Shown: piece by piece, positions 17,696 to 25,866 of the stretch
How positions within the stretch are numbered: the first letter of the stretch is position 1
How the letters are laid out: each line of letters starts with the position of its first letter
NCBI GenBank assembly: GCA_030849805.1
Contig: JASANZ010001966.1
Location: 1 to 27,854, forward strand
DNA length: 27,854 nucleotides
Direction: 5' to 3'
Source: Sergeia podlipaevii
Lineage: Eukaryota; Euglenozoa; Kinetoplastea; Trypanosomatida; Trypanosomatidae
The notes under the pieces: model-generated
Told to the model about the DNA's origin: nothing
Database searches by the model: none
The model's input: the letters and a program-made list of their open reading frames with translations, nothing else
Made by a program: the position numbers and the translations under genes

Positions 17696-18682
17696 CTATT
17701 TCTTTATTGTACCAGCAATCACACCAACCACGATAAATAAAACAATGATGATGACGACGCAAACAATAAGAATGATCATCTTCTTCCGGCTGCGCTTCTG
17801 GTACTTGCGAGCCTTCTTCAGCTCCTTCCGCCCCGCCTCCACGTAGCGCGTACTCCGCTGAATGTTGGAGAGAATGACATCCATGATTTCGCCCTGCTCA
17901 TTCACGAGGAACGCAAGATCGCTAAAGAGCTGATTGAGTTCCTGCATTGAGCGCTCAATGCGATAGATGTCATTACGTGTCTCAATGATAGACGCGAGGA
18001 CATCTTTGCTCTGCTGAAAAATGTAACTCACTGCGTTGTTCTCCATCACTTGTTCCGTGAGCTGCTCCACCGTTGCGTCGTCAATGGCAGACCCATCTGA
18101 GTTCGTGTAGTTGATCTTGATTCGGCGCTTCGTCTGGGCCTTGTAGCTGAGCTCATTCGCCACCTGCAGCTGCTGATGTCGCTGCATCGTCACCGCCAAC
18201 TTCATCAGTAGTCGCTGATGCTGGTTCTCCTCAATGCGAATAAGAGCGGTGTTGGCACTGGTGCTGACATCACTTTCCTTCAGCTTTGCCGTCCCTTTTG
18301 CCATTGTGTCGAGCGCCTCCTTCACCCCTATTCCACTCGTGTTGATTTCAGCTGTGATGCGATCAATTTCGTTTCGCAGCGCGCGCGATCGCGCCTCATC
18401 GATTGTTTGCATATTCTCCGCATGCACGTTCTGGAGTTCCCCCGAGAGGCGCTCAATGATGGCAAGCCTGCCAAGCACAAGCTCGGTGTCTTGTATAAAC
18501 GCAGCGAGCGTCTCTGCGGCTTCGGCGTCTCCCTCGCTAGGTGGCTCCTCAAAGCGGACGCGTACCTCATCAGCATCTGCGTTGGCGGGACTGTAGTCGG
18601 AGCTGTCGGCGTCCCCGTTCCGCGCCGTCGGACGTGACGTGAATTTGGCAGCTGCGGCCTTCAGCTCGGGCATGCGATCCAT
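17696..18682 (-). CDS. Syntaxin (Qa-SNARE)
   Basis: A membrane-fusion SNARE of the syntaxin 1/plasma-membrane type, 328 residues. It supplies the Qa helix of the four-helix SNARE bundle that drives vesicle fusion. Residues 1-55 are acidic and disordered; 56-180 form the helical Habc regulatory region; the SNARE motif spans about 233-293 (RIERSMQELNQLFSDLAFLV, then NEQGEIMDVI). Gln263 sits in the expected zero-layer position, and the conserved YVEAG and KARKYQKRSRKK juxtamembrane stretch follows. A single C-terminal anchor (about 302-323, ILIVCVVIIIVLFIVVGVIA) leaves a five-residue tail, so it is tail-anchored. All hallmarks are intact and it should be functional. Which compartment it serves cannot be decided from sequence alone. 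The ATG at 18682 is the first of the frame, and a polypyrimidine/AG acceptor lies about 130 bases upstream. Confidence 0.93.
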   Translation of the reverse strand: MDRMPELKAAAAKFTSRPTARNGDADSSDYSPANADADEVRVRFEEPPSEGDAEAAETLAAFIQDTELVLGRLAIIERLSGELQNVHAENMQTIDEARSRALRNEIDRITAEINTSGIGVKEALDTMAKGTAKLKESDVSTSANTALIRIEENQHQRLLMKLAVTMQRHQQLQVANELSYKAQTKRRIKINYTNSDGSAIDDATVEQLTEQVMENNAVSYIFQQSKDVLASIIETRNDIYRIERSMQELNQLFSDLAFLVNEQGEIMDVILSNIQRSTRYVEAGRKELKKARKYQKRSRKKMIILIVCVVIIIVLFIVVGVIAGTIKK

Positions 18683-18811
18683 CTTTTTTTTTTTCCCCCA
18701 CCTAATGTGTGTATTGTTTATATTGAAAGGGATACTTCAAGCGCACGCAAAACAATAGTGTGTGTATATATATATTTAATATTGCTTGCGAGCCTTCCCT
18801 GAAGTGCTGTA

Positions 18812-18898
18812 CTAAACGCGAATCAAAAGATCAAATATATATTAAGAGAGGAGACCAATACAGGAAAAGTTAGTAAAGGAGAAAGAGAAAAGAAAAAG
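18812..18898 (-). promoter_or_regulatory. Polypyrimidine tract and splice acceptor (syntaxin)
   Basis: Read on the - strand, 18898-18875 is a C/T-only run interrupted rarely, and after a second C/T-rich patch near 18855-18843 an AG falls at 18813-18812. This would give a 5' UTR of about 129 bases for the syntaxin message. Prediction from the kinetoplastid splice rule. Confidence 0.4.
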
Positions 18899-20666
18899 TG
18901 CTCTTCAAGGCCACCAAAGCCTCTTAGTGTGCCTTTAGAACAAAAGGTACCGGTCGAAGTTGGCTCCAACTAAATCGCGTTTAATAGTTCTTTCCTTATC
19001 CTCAAAGCGTAAGAATGTTTTCTCATATATATCAGAATAGTAAAGCGATTCGTGTTCTAACAGCGTACAATATCTCCGTTCTGTAGGTTGCACAGCTTCT
19101 GGGCACAACGGGAGGAGTCCAGGATGTACTGATACAAAAAAAAATAAATAAAGACACATACAAACACAAAAGCAAACGGAATCACAATCATAATGATATT
19201 AAACGAAAATGTTTTTTTTTTTGATTTGCAGCTTTGCTTTCGTACTAGTTTGCCAGCCATATCACGCCGGAAAAAAAAGGCAAAATTACATAGGAGATAT
19301 ATACCTGTGTGCGAGATGCCAACATAATAATAATAATAATAATTGAAGTGGACACACTTACACATGTACAGGGACACTGAAATGGTCCTTCTATGACATT
19401 TTCTTCCTTCTTTTCTTTCAGAAAACTGACAGTTCTCAGCTTTAGAAAAGTAAAAATAGAAAAAAATAATAAAATTAAAAGAGGAGATATTTGAATAGGG
19501 TATCTACGTGCTTTCTACCCTTGAACAGCTGTATACACAACAGAGCATTAAAAAACATACATATTTAAGCCGTCAAACAGCAATAAAATTTTGTCGAAAA
19601 GACAAAGAAAGAGCATTAACACAAAAAAAGTATATACAAGTGCGGAGAACTCAATTGAATAGCAAAAAAAAGGACAGATACTCAAAGAAACCTATTTAAA
19701 AATGAAAATGATAAAAATGCGTGCCAAAAACGCAACGAGCCAAAAAAAAAAAACCGGACAAAAAACTATCAATATATATATATTTATCTGTGTATGTATA
19801 ATCCTGACCTGCAGAAAAAAAAAATGACGAGTACATATATATATGTATCTAGCATACTTTCTTTCGTAAAGTGAGAACGAATCTTTCTCTCTCTCTCTCT
19901 CTTTCTATTCTTTCCATCGTGGCATGTATATCTTTGTTGGGGTGACGTGGCGGGAGTGGGGGACAGATCCTTTGGGAGAAATGCCGACCAAACAATCAAA
20001 CAAAAGGTAAGCTCTCTCGTTTATAGATACTTCTAGTTGTCAGAGAATCCTTAACTCATTTCAACAATTTGGCTTCCAATGCTGTTCTCTCCCTTCACTC
20101 TTACATATATATATCTGCTTTTTTTTCTGTTTTTATTTTTTTTGTCAAACATATCTTTCGATCTACTCTTCCTTTTTCCTCATCACACTACTAAAAAAAT
20201 AAATTAATTAATACGTACCGTAGCGGTGCTAAATCGTCTTCGTATCACCGTAATGCTTGCCCTACAATGCTGAGCGCTATTCCAAACAATAAAAAAAAAT
20301 ATGCTCAAAAAGCACACAACGGCTTATACATACACACACATATATATATATAAGAAATCCATTGTAAAAGTGCACGTTTTTTTTTCGTTCCTCAAATGTA
20401 CACGCACACATATGAGAAGAAAAAGATAACAACACCATAAGCAAAGACGCAAAAGCAAAAAAAAATAATAATAATACCCCCCAATAATAGTGATGATAAT
20501 AATAAACATGATTGAGGAATTTTTCCATTTCCTTGTTTCTTTCCAAAGCCGTACCTCACACATACCCATCTTTTTTTTATTATTATTTTGCTGTTTTTCC
20601 AATTTGCTATACTTTCAATTTTTCAATCCATCTATTCACTAGCTATCTTCACCCCCTCCCTCGTAA
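18899..20666. other. Long AT-rich spacer, mostly empty
   Basis: The longest gene-poor stretch in the window (with its flanks 18683-20666, about 2 kb). It is dominated by poly-A/poly-T runs, TA and TAA repeats (for example 19324-19342) and a CT repeat near 19887-19902. The exception is 18935-19260, which looks partly coding and is listed separately. Positions 20040-20290 and 20500-20660 contain C/T-rich + strand runs but no supported gene. No RNA gene recognised. Confidence 0.5.
18935..19260 (-). pseudogene. Possible small membrane protein, frame broken
   Basis: On - an ATG at 19260 opens a 67-codon frame beginning MAGKLVRKQSCKSKKK, followed by a strong hydrophobic segment (about residues 20-45) and a Cys-containing tail ending at 19057. 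In an overlapping frame, 19159-18935, the last 50 codons read as ordinary charged protein (for example YCTLLEHES, KTFLRFEDKERTIKRDLVG) and end at a TAA. One indel in the overlap, most likely in the poly-T run near 19137-19147, would join a basic N-terminus, one membrane span and a soluble domain of about 105 residues in total. It could be a small single-pass organelle protein, a sequencing error or a decayed gene. No family recognised; the evidence is composition and domain order only. Confidence 0.3.
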
Positions 20667-23087
20667 TTACATAAGAGTACACGCTTGATTGCAACCAAGC
20701 TTCTCCTTTCGAAAAGAGCCCTTTTTATCCTTCTGCTTTTTCATCTTGCTACTCTTGCGCTCACCATCCTTTATGTCTGCAGTAGCGCTGCATATGCTGG
20801 GGGAGACGGGCTCGCAAGCTATTGGCTCAAATACACTTCGGTTTGCCAAGCTCATCGCCAAACGCAACTGGACGTACTGCTCCGCGGTACCAAGAGCCGC
20901 AGCGGCATCCAGCATGCGTTCCATGCCACCGTCAAGACACTCGATTAGGGGTCCCGACTCTTTGCTCTTGCTGCCACTAGCAACGCCGTCACTGCCGCTA
21001 GGAAGGATGGTGTAATCGTCGGTATCGCTGCTTTGTCGCCGATAATGCTGCTGTTGATGCTGCTCGTGAGAGTGAAGATGATCCGCCGCCATGATGTCGC
21101 TATCAGAGCATGGTACAACCGTGTAGAGTATGCTGCGCACAGGACACCCTGGGTAGTCCTCCAAGCGAATGTCCTTCTCACTGGCAAGATCGCCCAGCAT
21201 GAAGGTGACACGACGACGAATATTAGGTTGACTGTCCTGCACCTTCAAAGCCCCTGCACAAGCAGCGTTGTTATCGTTGTAGTTATCGTGACTGCTGGGG
21301 TCAGATTCAAAGCAGAGATGAGGAGCGGAGATGACATATCTCAGACGTCCTTCAGGCGGGCTGCCATCTACAATGGCGGAGCTGTTGTTCTGAGGCGCTG
21401 GCAACACGCCAGCAGGTGTCGCCGCTTCCTTCTCCCGTGCCTCTTCCTCGCGAGGCTTTGAGTTCAACGGGGAGGTACCAGCGTTGTGGGTGTTCTCCTC
21501 ATCGGCGGAAGGCTTTTGCAAGCGTGCTGCAATAGAAAGAAGGAAGGCCTTCATATCTGTGCCCGCTAACTCCATCACCAGTTCTGGCTGGCGACGCTCC
21601 AGCATTTCAAATTGCCGCAGCTCCTGCCGCAAACTCTCATGAGAAACCAGACACACACGCATGCGGGCGGTGAGCTCATCAACGTGCTTTCGCTGAGCTT
21701 CGACAGCTATTGTGGAGGACAAGAACGCTGTTCGTGCGGTTGTGTACTGTTGTGACCCCTTGCATAGAGACGCCGCCACACATGCCGAGGCTTCACGCCG
21801 TGAAAAGGGAGAGAAAACATCAATATCGTGGAGCATGCGGGTTGTATCGGCAAAAAGCTCCTCAAACTTACAACAGAGAATGACTTTGTTCTGCCAGAAG
21901 CGCACCGTGGCACACGCGATGCGAGTCTGTGGAGAAGTGTCCATATCGTCAGTGCTAAGAAGGCTTGCGCTGGTGCTGCCGTATGGCGTCTCGCCCCTCT
22001 CTTCACAACTACCACTGTTGCCACCACCAGCGGCAAAGGCGGACGCAGAGGTGCCACTGCTGGTACCTCCACCACCACCACCTGAGAAGGTAGTGCAGCT
22101 GTCCTGTCGCCAGACGCTGAGGTTTCCCGTGTTGCAGAACCCACTCGTGGTGGTGGCTGGGGTAGCGACAGAGGAGCGCATGCGGGAGCACTGCTCGCGC
22201 TCGTACAACACGCGAAGGCGCGCAGAGATGTGTCCGAGAATCGCAATGCGGGCTTCAATCCAGTAGCGCTGCTGAAGTAAGCACACATACGGGTCTTTAA
22301 ACGCCTGGCTACTGTCCTTTTTGCCTGTGCTGCGAGCACTAGGATTCCTTCCCTTGTGCGGATGCTGCATGAAAGGGGCATCGTCTCCATGACCAGAGCG
22401 TGTATGTTGGGGGGCGTTCAGGGCAGCGTCATATTCATCATTGGGGGCGTTGATAACGCCAAACAAACCATAGCGCACCTCTGAGGCAGAGAGCGAGTCA
22501 TCACCCGAGTCAGGAACAAAATCGTCTCGCAAGGACTCCGAACGAAGAGCCGCGGACAACGCGGAGGGTGTCGAGACAGTGGCAGAGGACGCAGCAAAAG
22601 AGGTTTCCTCTCCTTCATCACAGCTACTCGCTTCGTCCACGCCAAACGGCTCGTCGTCTTCATCCTCGCTGTCTGTGCCTTGCAAGAGTGTCCAGTACCC
22701 CTCCAAGGGTTTTAAATACTGGGCTTCCCAAATAGGAGTACCAACTTGATACCCACACGCAACAGGGCAGAAGATATCCGCTCCTTCAGCAATGAAGAAC
22801 ACATCAGTAGAGTTGTCTTTTATTCTGGTCGCACCGGCGTAATCGTCCAGGTGCGTAGATTGGTCTTTGAAATTACCGTCACTGGTGTGCGCGCGGCCAC
22901 CACCACCACCACCGCTGCGGTTCTTATGACCTGAGCAGAGTGGCGAGGCGGTGTAGAGAAGGCCTAGCTTCCGTATTAGTCGCTTGCGCAGCCTTCCCTC
23001 ACACGTAGTACTGCTGCTACTGTGCTCGCCGCACTTCTCCCCCTTCCTCTTCTTCTCCTGCTTATTGTTGTTCTTCTTTTTTCTCAT
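20667..23087 (-). CDS. Hypothetical protein with polybasic tail and CaaX box
   Basis: I do not recognise the family. From the first in-frame ATG (23087) it is 806 residues, but coding-like sequence continues upstream to an ambiguous base at 23332 and the frame stays open to a stop at 23418-23420 without another ATG, so the true N-terminus is probably missing or broken. Ordered patches sit in disordered Ser/Gly/Asp sequence: GYQVGTPIWEAQYLKPLEGY (112-131), a helix around KDPYVCLLQQRYWIEARIAI, a longer helical block from CATVRFWQNKV to AFLLSIAARL (about 405-545), and a strand-rich part near RRRVTFMLGDL. The C-terminus is Lys/Arg-rich and ends Cys803-Thr-Leu-Met, a farnesylation-type CaaX box, with a second Cys at 799 that could be palmitoylated. 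This predicts attachment to a cytoplasmic membrane face. A poly-Gly run lies near residue 60. Confidence 0.8.
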   Translation of the reverse strand: MRKKKNNNKQEKKRKGEKCGEHSSSSTTCEGRLRKRLIRKLGLLYTASPLCSGHKNRSGGGGGGRAHTSDGNFKDQSTHLDDYAGATRIKDNSTDVFFIAEGADIFCPVACGYQVGTPIWEAQYLKPLEGYWTLLQGTDSEDEDDEPFGVDEASSCDEGEETSFAASSATVSTPSALSAALRSESLRDDFVPDSGDDSLSASEVRYGLFGVINAPNDEYDAALNAPQHTRSGHGDDAPFMQHPHKGRNPSARSTGKKDSSQAFKDPYVCLLQQRYWIEARIAILGHISARLRVLYEREQCSRMRSSVATPATTTSGFCNTGNLSVWRQDSCTTFSGGGGGGTSSGTSASAFAAGGGNSGSCEERGETPYGSTSASLLSTDDMDTSPQTRIACATVRFWQNKVILCCKFEELFADTTRMLHDIDVFSPFSRREASACVAASLCKGSQQYTTARTAFLSSTIAVEAQRKHVDELTARMRVCLVSHESLRQELRQFEMLERRQPELVMELAGTDMKAFLLSIAARLQKPSADEENTHNAGTSPLNSKPREEEAREKEAATPAGVLPAPQNNSSAIVDGSPPEGRLRYVISAPHLCFESDPSSHDNYNDNNAACAGALKVQDSQPNIRRRVTFMLGDLASEKDIRLEDYPGCPVRSILYTVVPCSDSDIMAADHLHSHEQHQQQHYRRQSSDTDDYTILPSGSDGVASGSKSKESGPLIECLDGGMERMLDAAAALGTAEQYVQLRLAMSLANRSVFEPIACEPVSPSICSATADIKDGERKSSKMKKQKDKKGSFRKEKLGCNQACTLM

Positions 23088-23439
23088 GAGGACATTTGCG
23101 CTGGTACCGTTGCGTACGTTGTTGCCACTTCTTCTAGCATCCACTCGGACAGGCGCTGCCACAGGCACTGCCGCGAAGGTGTTGTACCTGGATTTGGACG
23201 CGAGCGCCCCACTCTTTTTGAAGGTGGAGGCAGAGGCCGCACCATTAGCTTTGTACGTAGACGCATCCAACAAGTGGTGCGATGAGTGCGCAGCGAGTCC
23301 GGCGGCGTTTCCAGACGAGGCAGAGAGCCTGNAAAATATGTGGTACACCTGACTGGTAGTGCGGGTCTTCGTAGCGCGCACCTGCAGCACTAAATTAGAA
23401 AAAGAATGAATCAATTTCTATTCAGGAACCTAATGATTA
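23088..23439 (-). other. Probable lost 5' coding sequence with ambiguous base
   Basis: On - the frame of the CaaX protein remains open from 23087 back to 23417, and the part 23088-23331 has coding-like Ala/Ser/Arg/Lys composition. Base 23332 is N, making codon 28 of the open frame TNC. Between the predicted splice acceptor (AG at 23441-23440) and the N there is no ATG in any frame. Bases were therefore probably lost or collapsed at the N, or the protein starts at 23087 and this is 5' UTR. Confidence 0.5.
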
Positions 23440-23464
23440 CTGTAAGAGAAGAAGAGAGAGAGAA
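23440..23464 (-). promoter_or_regulatory. Polypyrimidine tract and splice acceptor (CaaX gene)
   Basis: Read on -, 23464-23442 is an almost pure C/T run (tctctctctcttcttctctt) ending in ACAG, with the AG at 23441-23440. It is the clearest acceptor in this spacer and lies about 110 bases upstream of the ambiguous base. Confidence 0.55.
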
Positions 23465-23819
23465 ATAAAAGTATGCAAATATACCTGAGGAAGGGGAAAG
23501 AGATATAACATAATATTAAGAGCAATAACGCAGTTCAATGCCGTACAAGCATGCCACTGTGACTACTGCAGCAAACCGCACATACATACACACATACCCA
23601 TCAGTTGATTTTGCCCATGTGCGTAGGAGTATGCCAGAGCACCTTCATTGTGTGGCACAAGTAAAAAGCAATATAATGATTGAATCCTTCCCCTCGATTC
23701 GTTACATATATGTATTTATTTAACCAAACAACAACCGACCAGACGTGAAACACTCGACTGAAAACACTCACAACTCGCTCATTCGCCATGAGGGCACTCA
23801 CGAACAATGCCACAACTTC

Positions 23820-23851
<32 letters not shown>

Positions 23852-24085
23852 AGAAAAAAAGCCATCCAGCGGATCTTCCAATCTTGTTTAACTCTTTCTC
23901 TCACCACCCTCCAGCCACTGTCAAGTTGCACCTTTTAGTCCCCCAGTTACGATTCTCTCCTTTCGTCTTTTTCTCTCCTAAGCATACGGTGCCTAAAACG
24001 GTGAGTATAAAAAGAAAGGAAAGGAAAAGAAATTAAGAGACCTCTATCTTCTCTTGAATAACAATAAATGGTCTTTCATTTCTTT
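23465..24085. other. Spacer, no gene seen
   Basis: Spacer between the CaaX gene and the eIF4AIII-like gene. Contains a 13-unit AC repeat (23821-23846), AT-rich runs and purine-rich + sequence at 24013-24032. Short open frames on both strands are low complexity and rejected. Confidence 0.5.
23821..23846. repeat. AC dinucleotide microsatellite
   Basis: Thirteen uninterrupted AC units in the spacer, continuing imperfectly to 23850. Likely length-variable between isolates. Confidence 0.85.
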
Positions 24086-25252
24086 TTAAAACCGTTCGCC
24101 AATATTTGCTGGGAGCTCCTCAATTTGTGTGGCATAGAACTGCTCGATATCGCGCAGCAGGCGCAGCTCATCCCTCTTCACAAAGCTGATGGCAAGGCCC
24201 TTGCGACCCATACGGCCTGTACGGCCAATTCGGTGAATGTACTGCTCACGAGAGAGAGGAAGATCGTAGTTGATGACAAGAGAAACCCGATCCACGTCAA
24301 TACCACGTGCCCAGAGGTCAGTCGTGATGAGGAGACGGCTGTTGCCATCGCGGAAGGCGCGCATGATCTCGTCACGCTCAGCCTGCGGCATATCGCCGTG
24401 CATCGCGCTCACCGCGAACTTTTCACGAATCATCTTCTTCGCAAGTTGCTCCACCTTCTTGCGGGTGTTGCAGAATACTACGGCGTGGGCGACGGTGAGG
24501 GAGTCGTACAAGTCCAGAAGAGAGTCAAACTTGTTCTTCTCCTCGTCGACAGACACAAAATACTGCATGATGCTATCGACTGTAATTTCATCACGCTTCA
24601 CCAGAATACGGGCAGGCTCCGTCATAAACTTCTCAGTCATGTCAAGCACATCAGCAGGCAGTGTGGCAGAAACGAGCACCACCTGCAGTGGCGGCACCAT
24701 ACGATAGATATCGTGGATCTGAGCCTTGAAGCCTCTGCCTAGCATTTCATCAGCCTCATCCAGCACGAGGGTGCGGAGTGAGGTCACACGTAGGTTCTTG
24801 CGCCGAATCATATCAAAGACACGCCCTGGGGTACCGGAGACGATTTGCACGCCACTTTCGAGGCGGCGGATGTCCTCTTCGGTGCTTTTGCCGCCGACGG
24901 AGGCATACGCAGTGAGGCCCATATGGTGTCCAATATTATTGCAGAGGTCCTGCGTCTGCACAGCAAGCTCTCGGGTAGGGGATAGAATGAGAGCCTGCGT
25001 CTCGCGCAGCTGCGGGTCGCAGGATTGAAGAAGGCAGATGCAGAAAGCAGATGTCTTACCAGAGCCGGAGGAGGCCTGAGCAACCAGATCACGGCCCTCC
25101 ACAAAAGGGGCAATGAAGCGCTTCTGAATGGCAGTGGGGGCCTTGTATCCAAAGCTATACATACCCTTGAGAAGGTTCTCCTTGAGGCTCATCGCCTCGA
25201 AGGTAGGAATGGCGAGCACGTTCGCCTGCAGATCTGCTTCGGTAGTGTCCAT
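24086..25252 (-). CDS. DEAD-box RNA helicase, eIF4AIII/FAL1-like
   Basis: A 388-residue ATP-dependent RNA helicase with the compact two-RecA layout of the eIF4A family. Seen: the Q-motif region [11 protein letters not shown] (35-45), motif I ASSGSGKT (60-67), PTRELA (92-97), TPGR (141-144), DEAD (165-168), SAT (195-197), motif [12 protein letters not shown] and motif [10 protein letters not shown] (340-347). Phrases such as [30 protein letters not shown] and [15 protein letters not shown] match eIF4AIII (the exon-junction-complex and nuclear-processing form) better than the translation factor eIF4A1, so a nuclear role in mRNA or pre-rRNA metabolism is likely. In trypanosomatids this is inferred from the family. 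Every catalytic motif is intact, and the start is the first ATG of the frame. eIF4A1 remains an alternative. Confidence 0.93.
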   Translation of the reverse strand: MDTTEADLQANVLAIPTFEAMSLKENLLKGMYSFGYKAPTAIQKRFIAPFVEGRDLVAQASSGSGKTSAFCICLLQSCDPQLRETQALILSPTRELAVQTQDLCNNIGHHMGLTAYASVGGKSTEEDIRRLESGVQIVSGTPGRVFDMIRRKNLRVTSLRTLVLDEADEMLGRGFKAQIHDIYRMVPPLQVVLVSATLPADVLDMTEKFMTEPARILVKRDEITVDSIMQYFVSVDEEKNKFDSLLDLYDSLTVAHAVVFCNTRKKVEQLAKKMIREKFAVSAMHGDMPQAERDEIMRAFRDGNSRLLITTDLWARGIDVDRVSLVINYDLPLSREQYIHRIGRTGRMGRKGLAISFVKRDELRLLRDIEQFYATQIEELPANIGERF

Positions 25253-25866
25253 TAGTGCCTTTTCTTCTTCTTCTTCTTGTAAGTAATAACAAAGAAGTAC
25301 AATAATAGTAATAGTAATAATAATGAGAGAAACGCTAAGAAAAAAAATATAATAATCACAAAATGCGAAGAAGCGATAGGTGATGTGTCTGCTTATTCAA
25401 TCTTTTTATTTCCTTCAACGTGTGTAAAGGAGTAGAGGAGGAGGAGAGGAAGAAAAGCAGATTGCGTTCCTACTTTTATGCTACCTTTTTCTCAAAAAAA
25501 TAAGTAAAAAGTAAAATATAGTTAGTAATAATAATAATAATAACCATAATGAAAGAAAAGAGCAGTAAACGTCAAAAGAAAGAATGAAGGGAAGAGAAGA
25601 GAAAGAAAATATCAAATAATGCGGCAACGTTGTGTAAATGGAATAATCAAAGCAATAAGAAACAGAAAAAAAGGTAGCATGAAAAGAGAGCTTCACGCTG
25701 TAGCAAACTGCGCTGATATGTTTATGAAATGATAACTTTTTTTCTGATGTGCGCAATAAAACGAATAATAACAACATATATAATCAATCCAACTCTGTAC
25801 AGTACTCAGAGAGGGCTGTGGGAGGAGGGGAAGAGGGGAGCACTGCAGCCTTCTTTACTACGTTGA
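25253..25866. other. Spacer with simple repeats and a splice acceptor
   Basis: AT-rich spacer with a TTC repeat (25261-25277) and TAA/TAG repeats (about 25299-25324 and 25526-25542). Read on -, a C/T-rich run at 25458-25429 is followed by an AG at 25414-25413, giving a 160-base 5' UTR for the helicase message. A 98-codon frame at 25481-25777 (-) is Phe/Leu/Ser-rich low-complexity sequence and is rejected. No gene seen. Confidence 0.5.
25413..25458 (-). promoter_or_regulatory. Polypyrimidine tract and splice acceptor (eIF4AIII-like)
   Basis: On - the run 25458-25429 consists almost wholly of C and T (ttcttcctctcctcctcctc is its core), and the next AG downstream is 25414-25413. This is the standard layout for spliced-leader addition before the helicase ATG at 25252. 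Confidence 0.5.

Noticed and set aside
21707..22390. 227-codon - strand frame inside the CaaX gene
   Set aside because: Overlaps the longer frame with better composition and C-terminal features; Arg/Pro/Ser-rich shadow.
23331..23396. A possible short cis-spliced intron (CAG/GTGCGC to TTTNCAG) on the - strand upstream of the CaaX gene
   Set aside because: Cis-introns are extremely rare in trypanosomatids, the interval would be only about 65 bases, and removing it does not bring in an ATG.
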